DNA of 64,000 bases from Tsukamurella spumae (GCF_012396015.1 NZ_JAAXOQ010000006.1:115254-179253), one strand, 5' to 3'; numbered from the stretch's first letter, positions 50,290-62,279 are shown. The notes: a model not told the origin generated them from the letters alone. Made by a program: numbers and translations.

Positions 50290-51396
50290 CTATTCGTAGG
50301 TGATGTGCACGGCCGCGCTGCGGCGCATCGACTGGCACGCCAGGATGAGGCCGTCGTCGAGGTCCTCCTGATCGAGCACCTCGTTGTGCGCGAGCTCGAC
50401 CGCACCGTCGACGATGCGGCACGCGCACGCGCTGCAGGCGCCCTCGCGGCACGAGTACGGCGCATCGAGGCCCGCGGCCAGCATCACGTCGAGCAGCTTC
50501 TTGTCCGCGGGCCAGGCGAGCTCGGTGGTCTTCCCGTCCAGTTCGACGGTGACGGTGCCCCCGTCGTCCGCGGGAGCGGGAGCGGGGCCGGTGGCCGCGG
50601 CCGCCGAGTCGTCGACGGGCAGGTCCTCCGCCTCGGCGATCGCGGCCCGCTCCTCCGCCTCCTCCTGTGCGGCCTCCACCTCGAAGGGGTTGCGTGGCAG
50701 GGAGCGGAACTTCTCGATGTGCACCTCGCGGCGGCCCTTGCCGAGCGAGGTCATGGCCTCGGAGACCGCGTCCATGAACGGCCCGGGGCCGCACACGAAG
50801 ACCTCGCGGGATGCGTAGGGCGCCGTCAATGCGGCGAGGTTCGCGGCGCTGGGCAGCCCCTGCACCGATTCGAGCCAGTGCATCACGACGAGCCGGTCCG
50901 GGTACGTCCGCGTGAGCTCGGCCAGCGCCGAGGAGAAGATCACCGACTGGGCGTCGCGGTTGGCGTAGACCAGCGCGACGGAACCGGTGCCGGTCTCGAG
51001 CACCGAGCGCAGGATCGACATGATCGGCGTGATGCCGCTACCGCCGGCGAACAACAGCATGTCGACGTCGACGGATTTCGGGGTGAAGATGCCCGCGGGC
51101 ACCAGCACATCGATCTCCATGCCGGGCGTCGCGTTGTCGCACAACCAGTTCGAGGCGTAGCCGTCGGCGGTGCGCTTGACGGCGACGCGCAGCGGACCGT
51201 CGTCGTGCGGCGCGCTGCACAGCGAGTAGCAGCGCGCGACGGAGCCGGTCCGCTCGCTCGGGACGCGGAGTGTGAGGAACTGGCCGGGTTTGTAGGTGAA
51301 GGTCGGAGCCAGCTCGGCGGGCACCTCGAACTCGATGGAGTGCGCGTCGTGCGTCTCCGCGACCACCTTGGCGACCAGTAGGCGGTGGATGCTCAC
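50290..51396 (-). CDS. kshB: 3-ketosteroid 9-alpha-monooxygenase reductase KshB
   Basis: A 368-residue ferredoxin reductase. The FAD part has RCYSLCSAP and the NAD(P)H part LLFAGGSGITPIMSIL and VFVCGPGPFMDAV. A plant-type [2Fe-2S] ferredoxin domain closes the chain, with CREGACSACACR and a distal Cys in LACQS. It passes electrons to KshA. The linker at about 245-285 is long and Glu/Ala/Pro-rich. The GTG start directly follows the TAA of the small gene upstream, with GGAGGGG as ribosome-binding site. Confidence 0.93.
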   Translation of the reverse strand: MSIHRLLVAKVVAETHDAHSIEFEVPAELAPTFTYKPGQFLTLRVPSERTGSVARCYSLCSAPHDDGPLRVAVKRTADGYASNWLCDNATPGMEIDVLVPAGIFTPKSVDVDMLLFAGGSGITPIMSILRSVLETGTGSVALVYANRDAQSVIFSSALAELTRTYPDRLVVMHWLESVQGLPSAANLAALTAPYASREVFVCGPGPFMDAVSEAMTSLGKGRREVHIEKFRSLPRNPFEVEAAQEEAEERAAIAEAEDLPVDDSAAAATGPAPAPADDGGTVTVELDGKTTELAWPADKKLLDVMLAAGLDAPYSCREGACSACACRIVDGAVELAHNEVLDQEDLDDGLILACQSMRRSAAVHITYE

Positions 51397-51714
51397 TTAC
51401 GGGGTCCCCTCCTGAATGCCTTCCGGCACGGGCACCGTGCCGAGTTTCGCCGCACGGGCGATCGATTCCATCAGTCGCGGGCACGTCGGGCGCAGGGCGG
51501 AATCGGCGCCGTCGGCGGCGAACACCGTGCAGTCGCGCGCGGAACCGCGCCACTGGATCGACGTCTGCTCGCGGCTGTTCTTCTTGACCTGCACCGCGAC
51601 GCCGCAGGTCCCGCACGCGAGCGGGACGTACCCGTCGGTGAGGAAGCCCTCGCGGTCGGCCACCGTCGACGGTTCCGTCACCGGTTCACCGAACATCGTC
51701 ACGGTCGGGGGCAT
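51397..51714 (-). CDS. Small cysteine-containing protein between kshA and kshB
   Basis: A 105-residue soluble protein that I do not recognise. It has CGTCGVAV near residue 39, then VKKNSREQTSIQWRG and two more cysteines (ARDCTVF and RPTCPRL). The four cysteines could bind a metal or iron-sulfur cluster. The gene lies five bases after kshA and its TAA is followed at once by the kshB start. Such tight packing between an oxygenase and its reductase suggests a role in the 9-alpha-hydroxylase system, for example in electron transfer or assembly. Confidence 0.75.
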   Translation of the reverse strand: MPPTVTMFGEPVTEPSTVADREGFLTDGYVPLACGTCGVAVQVKKNSREQTSIQWRGSARDCTVFAADGADSALRPTCPRLMESIARAAKLGTVPVPEGIQEGTP

Positions 51715-51719
51715 GTGGA

Positions 51720-52892
51720 TCAGGCCCCTGCGCCGGGCGCGTCGGCGGCGGCCTTCTCGGCCTGCTGCCGTGCGATGTTCCCGGCGACCTCGGCCTCCCA
51801 TGCCTCCACGGCGTGGGAGGTGTCGATCTCGAACTCGAAGCGCTGCGTCATGTCCTCGGAGACGTCCGCTGCATCGACGTAGAACTGCTCGTACCAGCGG
51901 CGCAGTTGGTAGACGGGGCCGTCCTCCTCGCACAGGAGGGGATTGTCGATGCGAGTCTTGTTCTTCCAGATCTCCACGTCCTGCAGGAAGCCCAGGCCGA
52001 CGTTCTTGGCGAACTTGCCGGCCAGGTAGTCGGACTTCTCGTCGTCGAATCCAGGGAGCTTCTTGACCTTCACCCCGTACATCAGCTTGAACGAGTGCTG
52101 ATCGATCGGGTAGTGGCAGTTGATCAGGATGTTCTCGATCAGGAAGCCCTTGTAGTCGTTGTGCAGGTAGTTGATCATGTACGACGGCCCGAAGTAGTGG
52201 GCCTCGGACTTGAGCAGCACGTCGTCGCCGCCGGAGAGCCCGATGTCGCTGACATCGTTGCGCCCCTTGGTGTCCAGGTACTGCGAGGCGATGTGCCCGT
52301 CGAAGACGTTCTTGAAGTACGTGGGCAGGCCGTAGTGGATGTAGAAGAAGTGCGGCATGTCGACCACGTTGTCGACGATCTCGCGGCAGTTGCTGTTCTC
52401 GATGACGATCTCGTTCCAGACCCAGTTGGACCACTCCGGTCCATCGACGTCACCGTCGATCTTGGGAATCGTGAGTTCCGCACCGGGCTTGGAGTTCTCG
52501 ATGTCGTGCCAGACGAACAGCTGATCGTTCTCGATCATCGTGGGCCAGGTACGGGTGCGGGCGCGCAGCGGGACGCGCTTGGCGTAGGGGATCGCCTTGC
52601 ACTTGCCGTCGCCACCCCAACGCCAGTCGTGGAACGGGCAGGCGATCTCGTTGCCCTTGACGGTGCCCTGCGTCAGGTCGCCGCCCATGTGCCGGCAGTA
52701 CCCGTCGAGCACGTTGACGATGCCGTCCTCGCCGGCGAACACCACGAGCTTGGTACCGAAAGCCTCTACGGCGTGCGGCTTCCCGTCGGTGAAGTCCTTC
52801 AGCAGGCCGATGCAGTGCCAGCCGCGGGCGTACCTGGTGGGTGCGCTGCCGCTGTCGATGATCCGGGCCGCGGGCTCGGTGGTGCTGCTCAT
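51720..52892 (-). CDS. kshA: 3-ketosteroid 9-alpha-monooxygenase oxygenase KshA
   Basis: A 390-residue Rieske oxygenase. The [2Fe-2S] ligands are in CRHMGGDL and CPFHDWRW (about residues 66-92). The mononuclear iron site is in DNVVDMPHFFYIHYG. It hydroxylates C9 of 3-ketosteroids, which with KstD breaks ring B. Its ATG overlaps the kstD stop by four bases, so the two activities are co-translated. It matches Rv3526 in family; operon context differs from M. tuberculosis. Confidence 0.95.
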   Translation of the reverse strand: MSSTTEPAARIIDSGSAPTRYARGWHCIGLLKDFTDGKPHAVEAFGTKLVVFAGEDGIVNVLDGYCRHMGGDLTQGTVKGNEIACPFHDWRWGGDGKCKAIPYAKRVPLRARTRTWPTMIENDQLFVWHDIENSKPGAELTIPKIDGDVDGPEWSNWVWNEIVIENSNCREIVDNVVDMPHFFYIHYGLPTYFKNVFDGHIASQYLDTKGRNDVSDIGLSGGDDVLLKSEAHYFGPSYMINYLHNDYKGFLIENILINCHYPIDQHSFKLMYGVKVKKLPGFDDEKSDYLAGKFAKNVGLGFLQDVEIWKNKTRIDNPLLCEEDGPVYQLRRWYEQFYVDAADVSEDMTQRFEFEIDTSHAVEAWEAEVAGNIARQQAEKAAADAPGAGA

Positions 52893-54610
52893 GCGATCTC
52901 CTCCTCCGTGCGGGCGGGGGCTGCCGCCGCGGGTGTCGATTCCTGACCGGCCATGTCCTCGACCGCGAGGTACGCGAAGACCATCGCGGGGCCGATGGTG
53001 GCGCCGGGGCCGGCGTAGGTGTGGCCCATGACGGGCGAGCTGGTGTTGCCGGCGGCGTAGAGGCCGTTGATGACGGTGCCGTCCTCGCGCTGGACGCGGC
53101 CCGCGACATCGGTGCGCAGACCGCCCTTGGTGCCGAGATCGCCGGGAACCATACGAGCAGCGTAGAACGGCCCGGTGGTCAGTTCGGCGAGACTGGGATT
53201 CGGCTTGTTGCGCGGATCGCCGTAGTAGTGGTCGTAGGCGCTCTCGCCGCGATGGAAGTCCTCGTCACGTCCCGCGCGGGCGAATCCGTTGAACCGCTCG
53301 ACGGTGGCGGTCAGTGCCTCGGCGGGTACGTCCATCTTCTCGGCGAGCTCGGCGAGGGTACGGGCCCGCACCATGCAGCCGGACTCGAACCAGCGCTTGG
53401 GCAGAGGCTGCCGCGGGCTCTGGCCCGCGAACAGGTAGCGGTTGCGGTAGCGCTGATCGAAGACGAGCCACGCGGGCACGTTCTCGCCCGGTCCCTCGCC
53501 CTGGCCGTACTCGCCGCCGTACATGGCGTGCACCGCCTCGACGTACGGAGCGGACTCGTTGACGAACCGCGCGCCGGAGGTGTTGACCATGAGGCTGCCG
53601 GGCAGAGACCGCTCGGAGAGTGCGAACCAGGCCATCTTCGGCAGCTGGATCGACGGGCCCCACCAGGCGTCGTCCATGAGCTCCAGAGCGCCGCCGACCG
53701 CCTGTCCGGCGCGGATCGCGTCTCCGGTGTTGGCGGGCACGCCGTTGGTCCACTCGGTGCCGATGGGCTGGCGCTGGTACTGCGACCGCATCTCGGCGTT
53801 GGACTCGAAGCCGCCGGCCGCGAGGATGACGCCGCGGCGCGCCGTCAGTGCCAGCGGCTGTCCGTTCCGCTCGACGGTGATCCCCGTGACGCGGTCGCCG
53901 TCCTGCTCGATCGAGACGAGCGGCGTGTTCAGCCAGAGCGGCACGTTCGCGCGCTGCAGCCCCACGCGCAGCGCGGCGACGAGCGCCTGTCCGCGGCCGA
54001 GCAGGTGCTTGCCGCGAATCCGGGCGCCGTAGTAGCGACCGGCCACCCGGAGCGCGCGCAGCGGCCCCTTGGGGTGGCGCATGATCAGGTTGAGCCACTT
54101 GAAGTCGGCCTGCGTGACCACCAGGTTCATGGGGGCCTTGGTGTAGTCGGGCTCGAGGTTCTTCAGCTCCTCGCCGAGCTGCTTGCCGTCGAAGGGCTTG
54201 GGCTCGCAGGAGCGGCCGTGGGCGCGCCCGCCGGGCGCCTCCGGGTAGTAGTCGGAGTAGCCGGGGACCCAGGTGAGCTCGAGCGGGCTCATCCGGTGCA
54301 CCATCTCGATCACCTCGGGGCCGCGGTCGATGTAGGTGTCGATCCGTTCGGCGGGGACCACATCGCCGATGATGGCGTGCAGGTACTTGCGGGCCTCGTC
54401 GGGGGTGTCCTTGATCCCGGCCTTGACGAGGGCCTCGTTCCCGGGGATCCAGACGCCGCCGCCGGAGCGAGCAGTCGACCCGCCGTAGTGCGCCGCCTTC
54501 TCCACGACCAGGACGCTGAGCCCGGTGTCCGCGGCCTTAAGCGCGGCGGCCATCCCCGCTGCGCCGCTGCCCACCACGATCACGTCGTACTCGGTGGCTT
54601 CCGCCGTCAT
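52889..54610 (-). CDS. kstD: 3-ketosteroid delta-1-dehydrogenase
   Basis: A 573-residue FAD enzyme. VVGSGAAGMAAALKA near residue 13 binds FAD. GYSDYYPEAPGGRA places tyrosines near 118-122, FDQRYRNRYLF supplies another, and GPFYAARMVPGDLGTKGG holds the late catalytic Tyr and Gly. These match the Tyr119/Tyr318/Tyr487/Gly491 set of rhodococcal KstD1. It introduces the C1-C2 double bond. ATG 54610 follows AGGAGA. A KstR-type box lies 85 bases upstream. It leads the operon kstD-kshA-small gene-kshB-chsH3. Confidence 0.94.
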   Translation of the reverse strand: MTAEATEYDVIVVGSGAAGMAAALKAADTGLSVLVVEKAAHYGGSTARSGGGVWIPGNEALVKAGIKDTPDEARKYLHAIIGDVVPAERIDTYIDRGPEVIEMVHRMSPLELTWVPGYSDYYPEAPGGRAHGRSCEPKPFDGKQLGEELKNLEPDYTKAPMNLVVTQADFKWLNLIMRHPKGPLRALRVAGRYYGARIRGKHLLGRGQALVAALRVGLQRANVPLWLNTPLVSIEQDGDRVTGITVERNGQPLALTARRGVILAAGGFESNAEMRSQYQRQPIGTEWTNGVPANTGDAIRAGQAVGGALELMDDAWWGPSIQLPKMAWFALSERSLPGSLMVNTSGARFVNESAPYVEAVHAMYGGEYGQGEGPGENVPAWLVFDQRYRNRYLFAGQSPRQPLPKRWFESGCMVRARTLAELAEKMDVPAEALTATVERFNGFARAGRDEDFHRGESAYDHYYGDPRNKPNPSLAELTTGPFYAARMVPGDLGTKGGLRTDVAGRVQREDGTVINGLYAAGNTSSPVMGHTYAGPGATIGPAMVFAYLAVEDMAGQESTPAAAAPARTEEEIA

Positions 54611-54694
54611 CGACTCTCCTCGTTGCTGAAACAAGTTCTCTAGCCCCACCTGCGCTGATGTTCAGTAGGTAGACGCTATGACTGCAGCATAGAC

Positions 54695-54708
54695 TAGAAC
54701 ACGTTCCA
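54695..54708. promoter_or_regulatory. KstR-type box of the kstD operon
   Basis: TAGAACACGTTCCA matches TNNAACNNGTTNNA exactly and is nearly palindromic. It lies between the secreted-protein gene (stop 54734) and kstD (start 54610) on the same strand, so it should control kstD. Confidence 0.78.
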
Positions 54709-54733
54709 GTATCTAGAGATGGGTGGTGATCGC

Positions 54734-55090
54734 TCAGCAGGGGAGCGTGATCCGCTCGTAGGTCCCGGTGCTGGGGCGGAAGACCCACCGCGAGCCGGGT
54801 GTGCACCGCGCGGGCCCGGTCGTCGTGCGCGTCGCGCGCGGCGGTGCGGTCCCGACCGGGGAGGCGGTTCTCGCCCGTGCGGTGGGCGCCGGTGCGGTGG
54901 TCGCACGCGTGGGCGGTGGCGCCACTCCCGTGGGGGTCGACGGTGCCGGCACGGACCGCGGGGCGGGGGCGCGCGGCGGTGTTCTCGGGCTCGTGGAGGC
55001 GGGCGCGGATCGGGCGGCCGACGACGGCGCCTCGGCGGTTCCGGACTGTGCGAGCAGCGACCGTGGCGGCGTCGGGGGCCCGCTGATCAT
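54734..55090 (-). CDS. Pro/Thr/Ala-rich putative secreted protein
   Basis: A 118-residue protein of low complexity (many PAP, TTT and TRA runs) ending in a short ordered tail with two cysteines (RCTPGSRWVFRPSTGTYERI, then TLPC). It has no signal peptide of its own. Its ATG overlaps by four bases the stop of a 39-codon frame that looks like a signal peptide. The two may be one frameshifted exported protein or a coupled pair. I do not recognise a family. Confidence 0.5.
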   Translation of the reverse strand: MISGPPTPPRSLLAQSGTAEAPSSAARSAPASTSPRTPPRAPAPRSVPAPSTPTGVAPPPTRATTAPAPTARARTASPVGTAPPRATRTTTGPARCTPGSRWVFRPSTGTYERITLPC

Positions 55091-55206
55091 GCTGACGTGA
55101 CGGCGATCGCAGCGACGCAGAGCGTGGCGGCCGCGGCGAGAGCGAGAATCCGGCCGGCGAACCCGCCGCGGCGTCGTGAACCGGACGTGTCCACTCGATG
55201 CGTCAT
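55087..55206 (-). CDS. Signal-peptide-like small ORF
   Basis: A 39-residue frame: a basic N-terminus (MTHRVDTSGSRRRGGFAGR) and a hydrophobic core ILALAAAATLCVAAIAVTSA with a possible signal peptidase site at its end. The stop TGA overlaps the ATG of the downstream Pro/Thr-rich frame (ATGA). CGGAG lies before its ATG. It is probably the export signal of the downstream product, separated by a frameshift, or else a tiny membrane protein. From 55207 to 55441 I see nothing I can support. Confidence 0.45.
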   Translation of the reverse strand: MTHRVDTSGSRRRGGFAGRILALAAAATLCVAAIAVTSA

Positions 55207-55441
55207 GCTCCGCGCCCCTCACCGTCGGAGTGGGGACGCGGCAGGAGTGGTCGCATTCGTGCCGACATCTTCCCAGTGTGCGACACGCGAGTCGACCCGG
55301 GGCACCCGGCGCGAGTGACGATGCGGCACTGGGTGTTCGGTGCTCGAACTTCTTTTCGCGATACCGCACCACGGGGTGGCTGTGATCGCGACGATGCGGT
55401 GGTCGAGGCCCCATTCGATCGGCGCGGTCGCAAAGCCTCAC

Positions 55442-56905
55442 CTACCCGGATGCAGCCGAGACCCCTGCGCGCCGGCCGAAGAAACTTCCGTCCCCGAGGC
55501 TGGTTCCGCTCGCGTAGCCGCCCGCGCACACGCCGGACGTGCAGCGCCCGGCGGCGTACAGGCCGGGGATCGGCGCACCGTCGACGTGCAGCACGCGCGA
55601 GTCGACGTCCGTGCGCAACCCGCCCAGGGTGAAGCCCGCGGTGAATCCGCGCATGTCCCACGCGGCCACGGGGCCGGTCAACGGGCGCAACCATTGCGCC
55701 TTCTTGTGCAGGACGGGATCGCGGCCGTCCGCCGCGTGCCGGTTGTACGTGTCGACGGTGGCCGTCAGCGCCCCGGCGGGCAGGCCCATGTCGGACTCGA
55801 GCTCCTCGACGGTCTCCGCCGCCCAGGTCGGCGGCTGCCGGAAGTACGGGGTCGAGGTCTCGGTCCCGAGCGCTTCCTCGTGTGCGTCCATGTCCATGAT
55901 CAGGTAGGCGGCGTTGTCCTGCTGGATCAGGACGGCCTGGCCGATCCTGCCGCCGTAGGTGTCCTCGGCGATGAAGCGCTGGCCCCGCCCGTTGACCAGA
56001 ACGCCGCGGGCCATCATCTGCGGGTCGCCGAAGAACGCGACCTCGGTGGCGTCCATGTGGGCGAGCGCGGCGCCGGCGGCCTGGGCCATGAGGATCCCGG
56101 CGCCGTCGTGTTCCTCGATGGCGGCGGCGGGCCGCCCGATGAGGCGCGGCGCGTAGGTCTCGATCATGTCCGCGTTGTAGGCGAAGCTGCCCGTCGCGAG
56201 GACGACGCCCCGCCGGGCCCGGATGTGGACGTCCTTGCCGAAGCGGCGGGCGGTGAGGCCGTGGACGGCACCGTCGGGGCCCGTGACCAGGGCTCGGGCC
56301 CGGATGTCGTACTCGGCCCGGACGCCGAGCGCCTCCGCGGTCTCGACCAACGGCTTCATCAGCATGTATCCGGCGCCGCGTACGCCCGTCCGCTTGTCGG
56401 CCATCTGCGGGATGTGACCGCGCGGTGCGGGCGTCGCGAGCGCGTTGAAGGGCGCCGCGTTCTCGCCACCGGAGTACCCCAGGCCCTCGTCGTGCGGCAC
56501 CTCCCAACCCGGCTCGCCCCAGAACTCCTCCTTGAACACCACGCCGCAGTCCGTGAGCCAGTGGTAGTGCTCGAGGCTGCCGTGCGCGTAGGCGTGGATC
56601 TTGTCGCCGTCGACGCCCGGCCCCAGAGACGCGGTCATGAAGGTCTCCATGTTCTCCGCGCTGTCCTCGAAGCCGAGGGAGCGCTGGAGCGGGGTACCGC
56701 CGCCGAGATAGATCCATCCGCCCGAGAGCGCGGCGGCGCCGCCCCAGCCTCCCGTCCGGTCGAGGACGAGGACCTCGGCGCCGGCGCGCGCGGCCTCGAT
56801 GGCTGCGCTGACGCCGGCGATGCCGTACCCGGCGATCACCACATCGGCTTCCAGATCCCACGTGTCCACGTCGGTGGAGGCGACGGGGCGGCGGCTTTCG
56901 GGCAT
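55442..56905 (-). CDS. FAD-dependent oxidoreductase, fumarate reductase/KstD-like
   Basis: A 487-residue flavoprotein of the FAD-binding-2 (fumarate reductase/succinate dehydrogenase/KstD) family. VVIAGYGIAGVSAAIEAARAG near residue 22 binds FAD and GGWGGAAALSGGWIYLGGG follows. The C-terminus has TAGFTLGGLRTDVDSRVL and AGGYASGTSLGDGSFFGRR. It is shorter than KstD and lacks the KstD tyrosine set, so it may reduce or dehydrogenate another steroid ring substrate. It is divergent from hsaA with a KstR-like box between them. Confidence 0.85.
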   Translation of the reverse strand: MPESRRPVASTDVDTWDLEADVVIAGYGIAGVSAAIEAARAGAEVLVLDRTGGWGGAAALSGGWIYLGGGTPLQRSLGFEDSAENMETFMTASLGPGVDGDKIHAYAHGSLEHYHWLTDCGVVFKEEFWGEPGWEVPHDEGLGYSGGENAAPFNALATPAPRGHIPQMADKRTGVRGAGYMLMKPLVETAEALGVRAEYDIRARALVTGPDGAVHGLTARRFGKDVHIRARRGVVLATGSFAYNADMIETYAPRLIGRPAAAIEEHDGAGILMAQAAGAALAHMDATEVAFFGDPQMMARGVLVNGRGQRFIAEDTYGGRIGQAVLIQQDNAAYLIMDMDAHEEALGTETSTPYFRQPPTWAAETVEELESDMGLPAGALTATVDTYNRHAADGRDPVLHKKAQWLRPLTGPVAAWDMRGFTAGFTLGGLRTDVDSRVLHVDGAPIPGLYAAGRCTSGVCAGGYASGTSLGDGSFFGRRAGVSAASG

Positions 56906-56991
56906 GGCTCTCCTCGGACGGTCTAGGAACCGATTACATCAGCAAGATAGGCGGATCGAGACCTTTGATGTAACGTTTCGGCGCAGAAAAC

Positions 56992-57005
56992 AAGAACGTG
57001 TTCTA
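56992..57005. promoter_or_regulatory. KstR-like box between the flavoprotein gene and hsaA
   Basis: AAGAACGTGTTCTA matches TNNAACNNGTTNNA except at the first base. It lies 60 bases before hsaA and 87 before the divergent flavoprotein gene. Confidence 0.65.
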
Positions 57006-57064
57006 GTATCGTATCCAGAGGCGGGCATCCGTGCCGGCCGGACGTCGTAGAAGAGCGAGGAAAG

Positions 57065-59112
<2,048 letters not shown>

Positions 59113-59125
59113 CAAGGAGTAGTAG

Positions 59126-60048
<923 letters not shown>

Positions 60049-60049
<1 letters not shown>

Positions 60050-60609
60050 TGACAGCGCCGACGATCGAGCCGCTCGACTACCGGACGGCCATGGGGCACT
60101 TCTGCACCGGCGTCACGGTGATCACCGCGGCCGACGAGGAGGGCCCCGTCGGCTTCGCCTGCCAGTCGTTCTCGGCGTTGTCCCTCGACCCCCCGCTGGT
60201 CCTGTTCTGTCCCATGAAGACCTCGGGGGCGTGGCGCACCATCGAGCGCACCGGGCGGTTCGCGGTGAACGTGCTCGGGGAGGGCCAGCAGGACGTCAGC
60301 TCCGTCTTCGGTTCGCGGCAGCCGGACAAGTTCGGCGCGGTCGCCTGGAAGCCCTCGCGCACCGGCTCTCCGCTGCTCGACGGTGCGCTCAGCTGGATCG
60401 ACTGCGCGGTGGAGAGCGTGCACGACGGCGGCGACCACCACATCGTGATCGGGCGCGTGCTCGAGCTCAGCGCCCCCAACGCCGGTCGGCCGCTGCTGTT
60501 CTACCGCGGCCGCTACACCCAGACCGTGACGGATCCGGGCCAGGCGATTCCCCGGGCCCTGTCGCTCGACTCGTTCCTCACCTGGCCCGTCGGCGACGAC
60601 TGGATGTAG
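60049..60609 (+). CDS. hsaB: Flavin reductase HsaB
   Basis: A 186-residue flavin reductase of the two-component monooxygenase type (Rv3567c homologue). FCTGVTVITAADEEGPVGFACQ with SFSALSLDPPLVLFC is the family N-terminus, and the GDHHIVIGRV segment is conserved near 135. It supplies reduced flavin to HsaA. The ATG at 60049 overlaps the hsaC TGA; a GTG one codon earlier is also in frame. Its stop abuts the stop of the convergent lipoprotein gene. Confidence 0.94.
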
Positions 60610-61341
60610 TCAGGTCGTCAGCCCGTGCGTCCGCGCCTGGCTCAGTGCCAGCGCACACGGGTCGGCGGGTGCGCCGGCCTCGCGCGACATCACGGTGCAC
60701 TCGGGCACCGCCGGGTCGCGGACTCCCGCGGTATCGGAACGTCCGACCTCGGCCACGGTGCGGAACCGTCCGGCTACGCGGGTGGAGAAGGTCACGGCCC
60801 ATCCGCCGCCGGAGGAGTAGCTCCCGACCAGGCCCGAACCGGCATCCCAGAATTCGCGGCCGTAGAGGGTGCCGATCGTCGTGAACGGGCCGCCGGAGGA
60901 GTGCCACACCGACCAGGTCGAGTTCTGGCCGTGCGCCCCCGAGGTCGTCGTCGACACCAGGATGTCAGGGGTCGCAGCTGCGGAGAGGCGGCGCAGGAGC
61001 AGTGCCCCCGATCCGGTGAAGCCGTCGATCGGAATCGTGATCGTCTGGACTGCGCCTCCCGCGCGCTGCACGGTCACGACGGCGTGGCCGTCGCGCACCC
61101 GCTTCGTTGCGCGGTATCCGTCCGATTCGGCGAAGCAGTCCGGTCCGCCGGTGCCCGGATAGGGGTCGGGACACCGCTCACGCACCGTGTCTGGGGAAGC
61201 GGACGTCGTCGATTCGACGACCGCGGTGGTCGTCGCCACCGGCGTGCTGTCGGGTGGCGGCGCGCATCCCACCACGCCGAGTGGGATCGCCGCGGCTGCC
61301 AGCACTGCGTATCGTGAAACTGAAGTCGATCTGCGCTCCAT
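60610..61341 (-). CDS. Putative lipoprotein of unknown function
   Basis: A 243-residue protein with a signal peptide and the lipobox GVVGC near residues 22-26, then a Thr/Ser-rich linker and a beta-rich domain. Four or so cysteines in the mature part (RCPDPYPGTGGPDCF and the C-terminal PECTV and DPCALAL) could form disulfides. No family is recognised. Its stop directly abuts the hsaB stop on the other strand, so no terminator space exists between them. Confidence 0.72.
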   Translation of the reverse strand: MERRSTSVSRYAVLAAAAIPLGVVGCAPPPDSTPVATTTAVVESTTSASPDTVRERCPDPYPGTGGPDCFAESDGYRATKRVRDGHAVVTVQRAGGAVQTITIPIDGFTGSGALLLRRLSAAATPDILVSTTTSGAHGQNSTWSVWHSSGGPFTTIGTLYGREFWDAGSGLVGSYSSGGGWAVTFSTRVAGRFRTVAEVGRSDTAGVRDPAVPECTVMSREAGAPADPCALALSQARTHGLTT

Positions 61342-61363
61342 GCAAGTTGATGCTACGTCGGCA

Positions 61364-62279
61364 TCAACCGGCGGGCCGTATAGCGGTGAAATAGCCGATT
61401 GCGCCGGACAGGGGCGCCGCGTCGGCGGGTACGGTGTGCTGCACGCCGTAGCTGCGGCCCAGTTCCACCGGATTCCCCGCGCGCGTGACGGGTCCAGCCC
61501 TGCGCGGCGAGGAAGTCCGCGGGATCGGCGCGGCCCTCATCGGCGACGAACAGCGCGGTCACGTCGAAGTCGCCCAGGGGATTCCCCTCCTGCGAGTACT
61601 TCTCGGTGACGGCGCGGAAGCCGTCGAGGTCGAGCGCGCCGATCTGGCCTTCGACGGCGACGCGGCTACCCGGCGCGGACAGCGCGACGATCCGCTCGAA
61701 GAGCAGGGCCTGAGCCGCGGCGGGGAGGTACGGGAGGAGGCCCTCGACCAGCCAGGCCGTGGGCGCGGCCTCGTCGTACCCGGCGGACCGCAGGGCGGTC
61801 GGCCAATTGTCGCGCAGATCGACGGGGACGTGCCGGAGGCCGGCCGCCGGGCTCGCCCCGTGCGCGGCGAGCGTCTCCTCCTTGAACGCCAGGACCTCGG
61901 GCTGGTCGAGCTCGTGGACGACGGTGTCCGGCGGGAGGTCGAGCCGGTAGGCGCGGGAATCGAGTCCGGCGGCCAGGATCACGATCTGCCGGACGCCGGC
62001 GGCGACGGCGTCGCGGGTGAAGTCGTCGAAGTACCGCGTGCGGACGCCGAGGTGGCGGGTCGCGGCCATCGGGCTTCCCTCGCCGTCCCCGGCGTCGGCC
62101 AGGGCGACGGCGCGGCGGTCGCCCGCCGCCTCCAGGAAGATCCGGGCGTACGGGTCCCGGGCGAGGGCGTCGGGGCGCTCCGTCTCCACGGCGCGCGCTG
62201 CGGCGACGAGGAGTGCGGTGAAACCCACGCTCGTGGTGATGGTCCAGGTGTCGCCGTCGGACCGCGTGCTGATCGGCAT
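61364..62279 (-). pseudogene. SAM-dependent methyltransferase broken near its end by a frameshift
   Basis: From ATG 62279 the protein follows the class I methyltransferase family related to leucine carboxyl methyltransferases that is expanded in mycobacteria. The SAM site is IVILAAGLDSRAYRLDLP and WLVEGLLPYLP is conserved. At FLAAQGWT the annotated frame turns into Arg-rich sequence. Dropping one G from GGG at 61490-61492 restores VTRAGNPVELGRSYG and a family-like C-terminus ending at 61364. It may be real inactivation of about 40 C-terminal residues or a sequence error. TTCGT-CT-ACGAA at 62300-62311 could be an operator. Confidence 0.8.

Noticed and set aside
54768..55100. A Gly/Ala/Val-rich frame opposite the Pro/Thr-rich gene
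   Set aside because: It has no ribosome-binding site or recognisable domain. The opposite strand has a signal-like frame and an ordered Cys-containing tail, so that strand was preferred.
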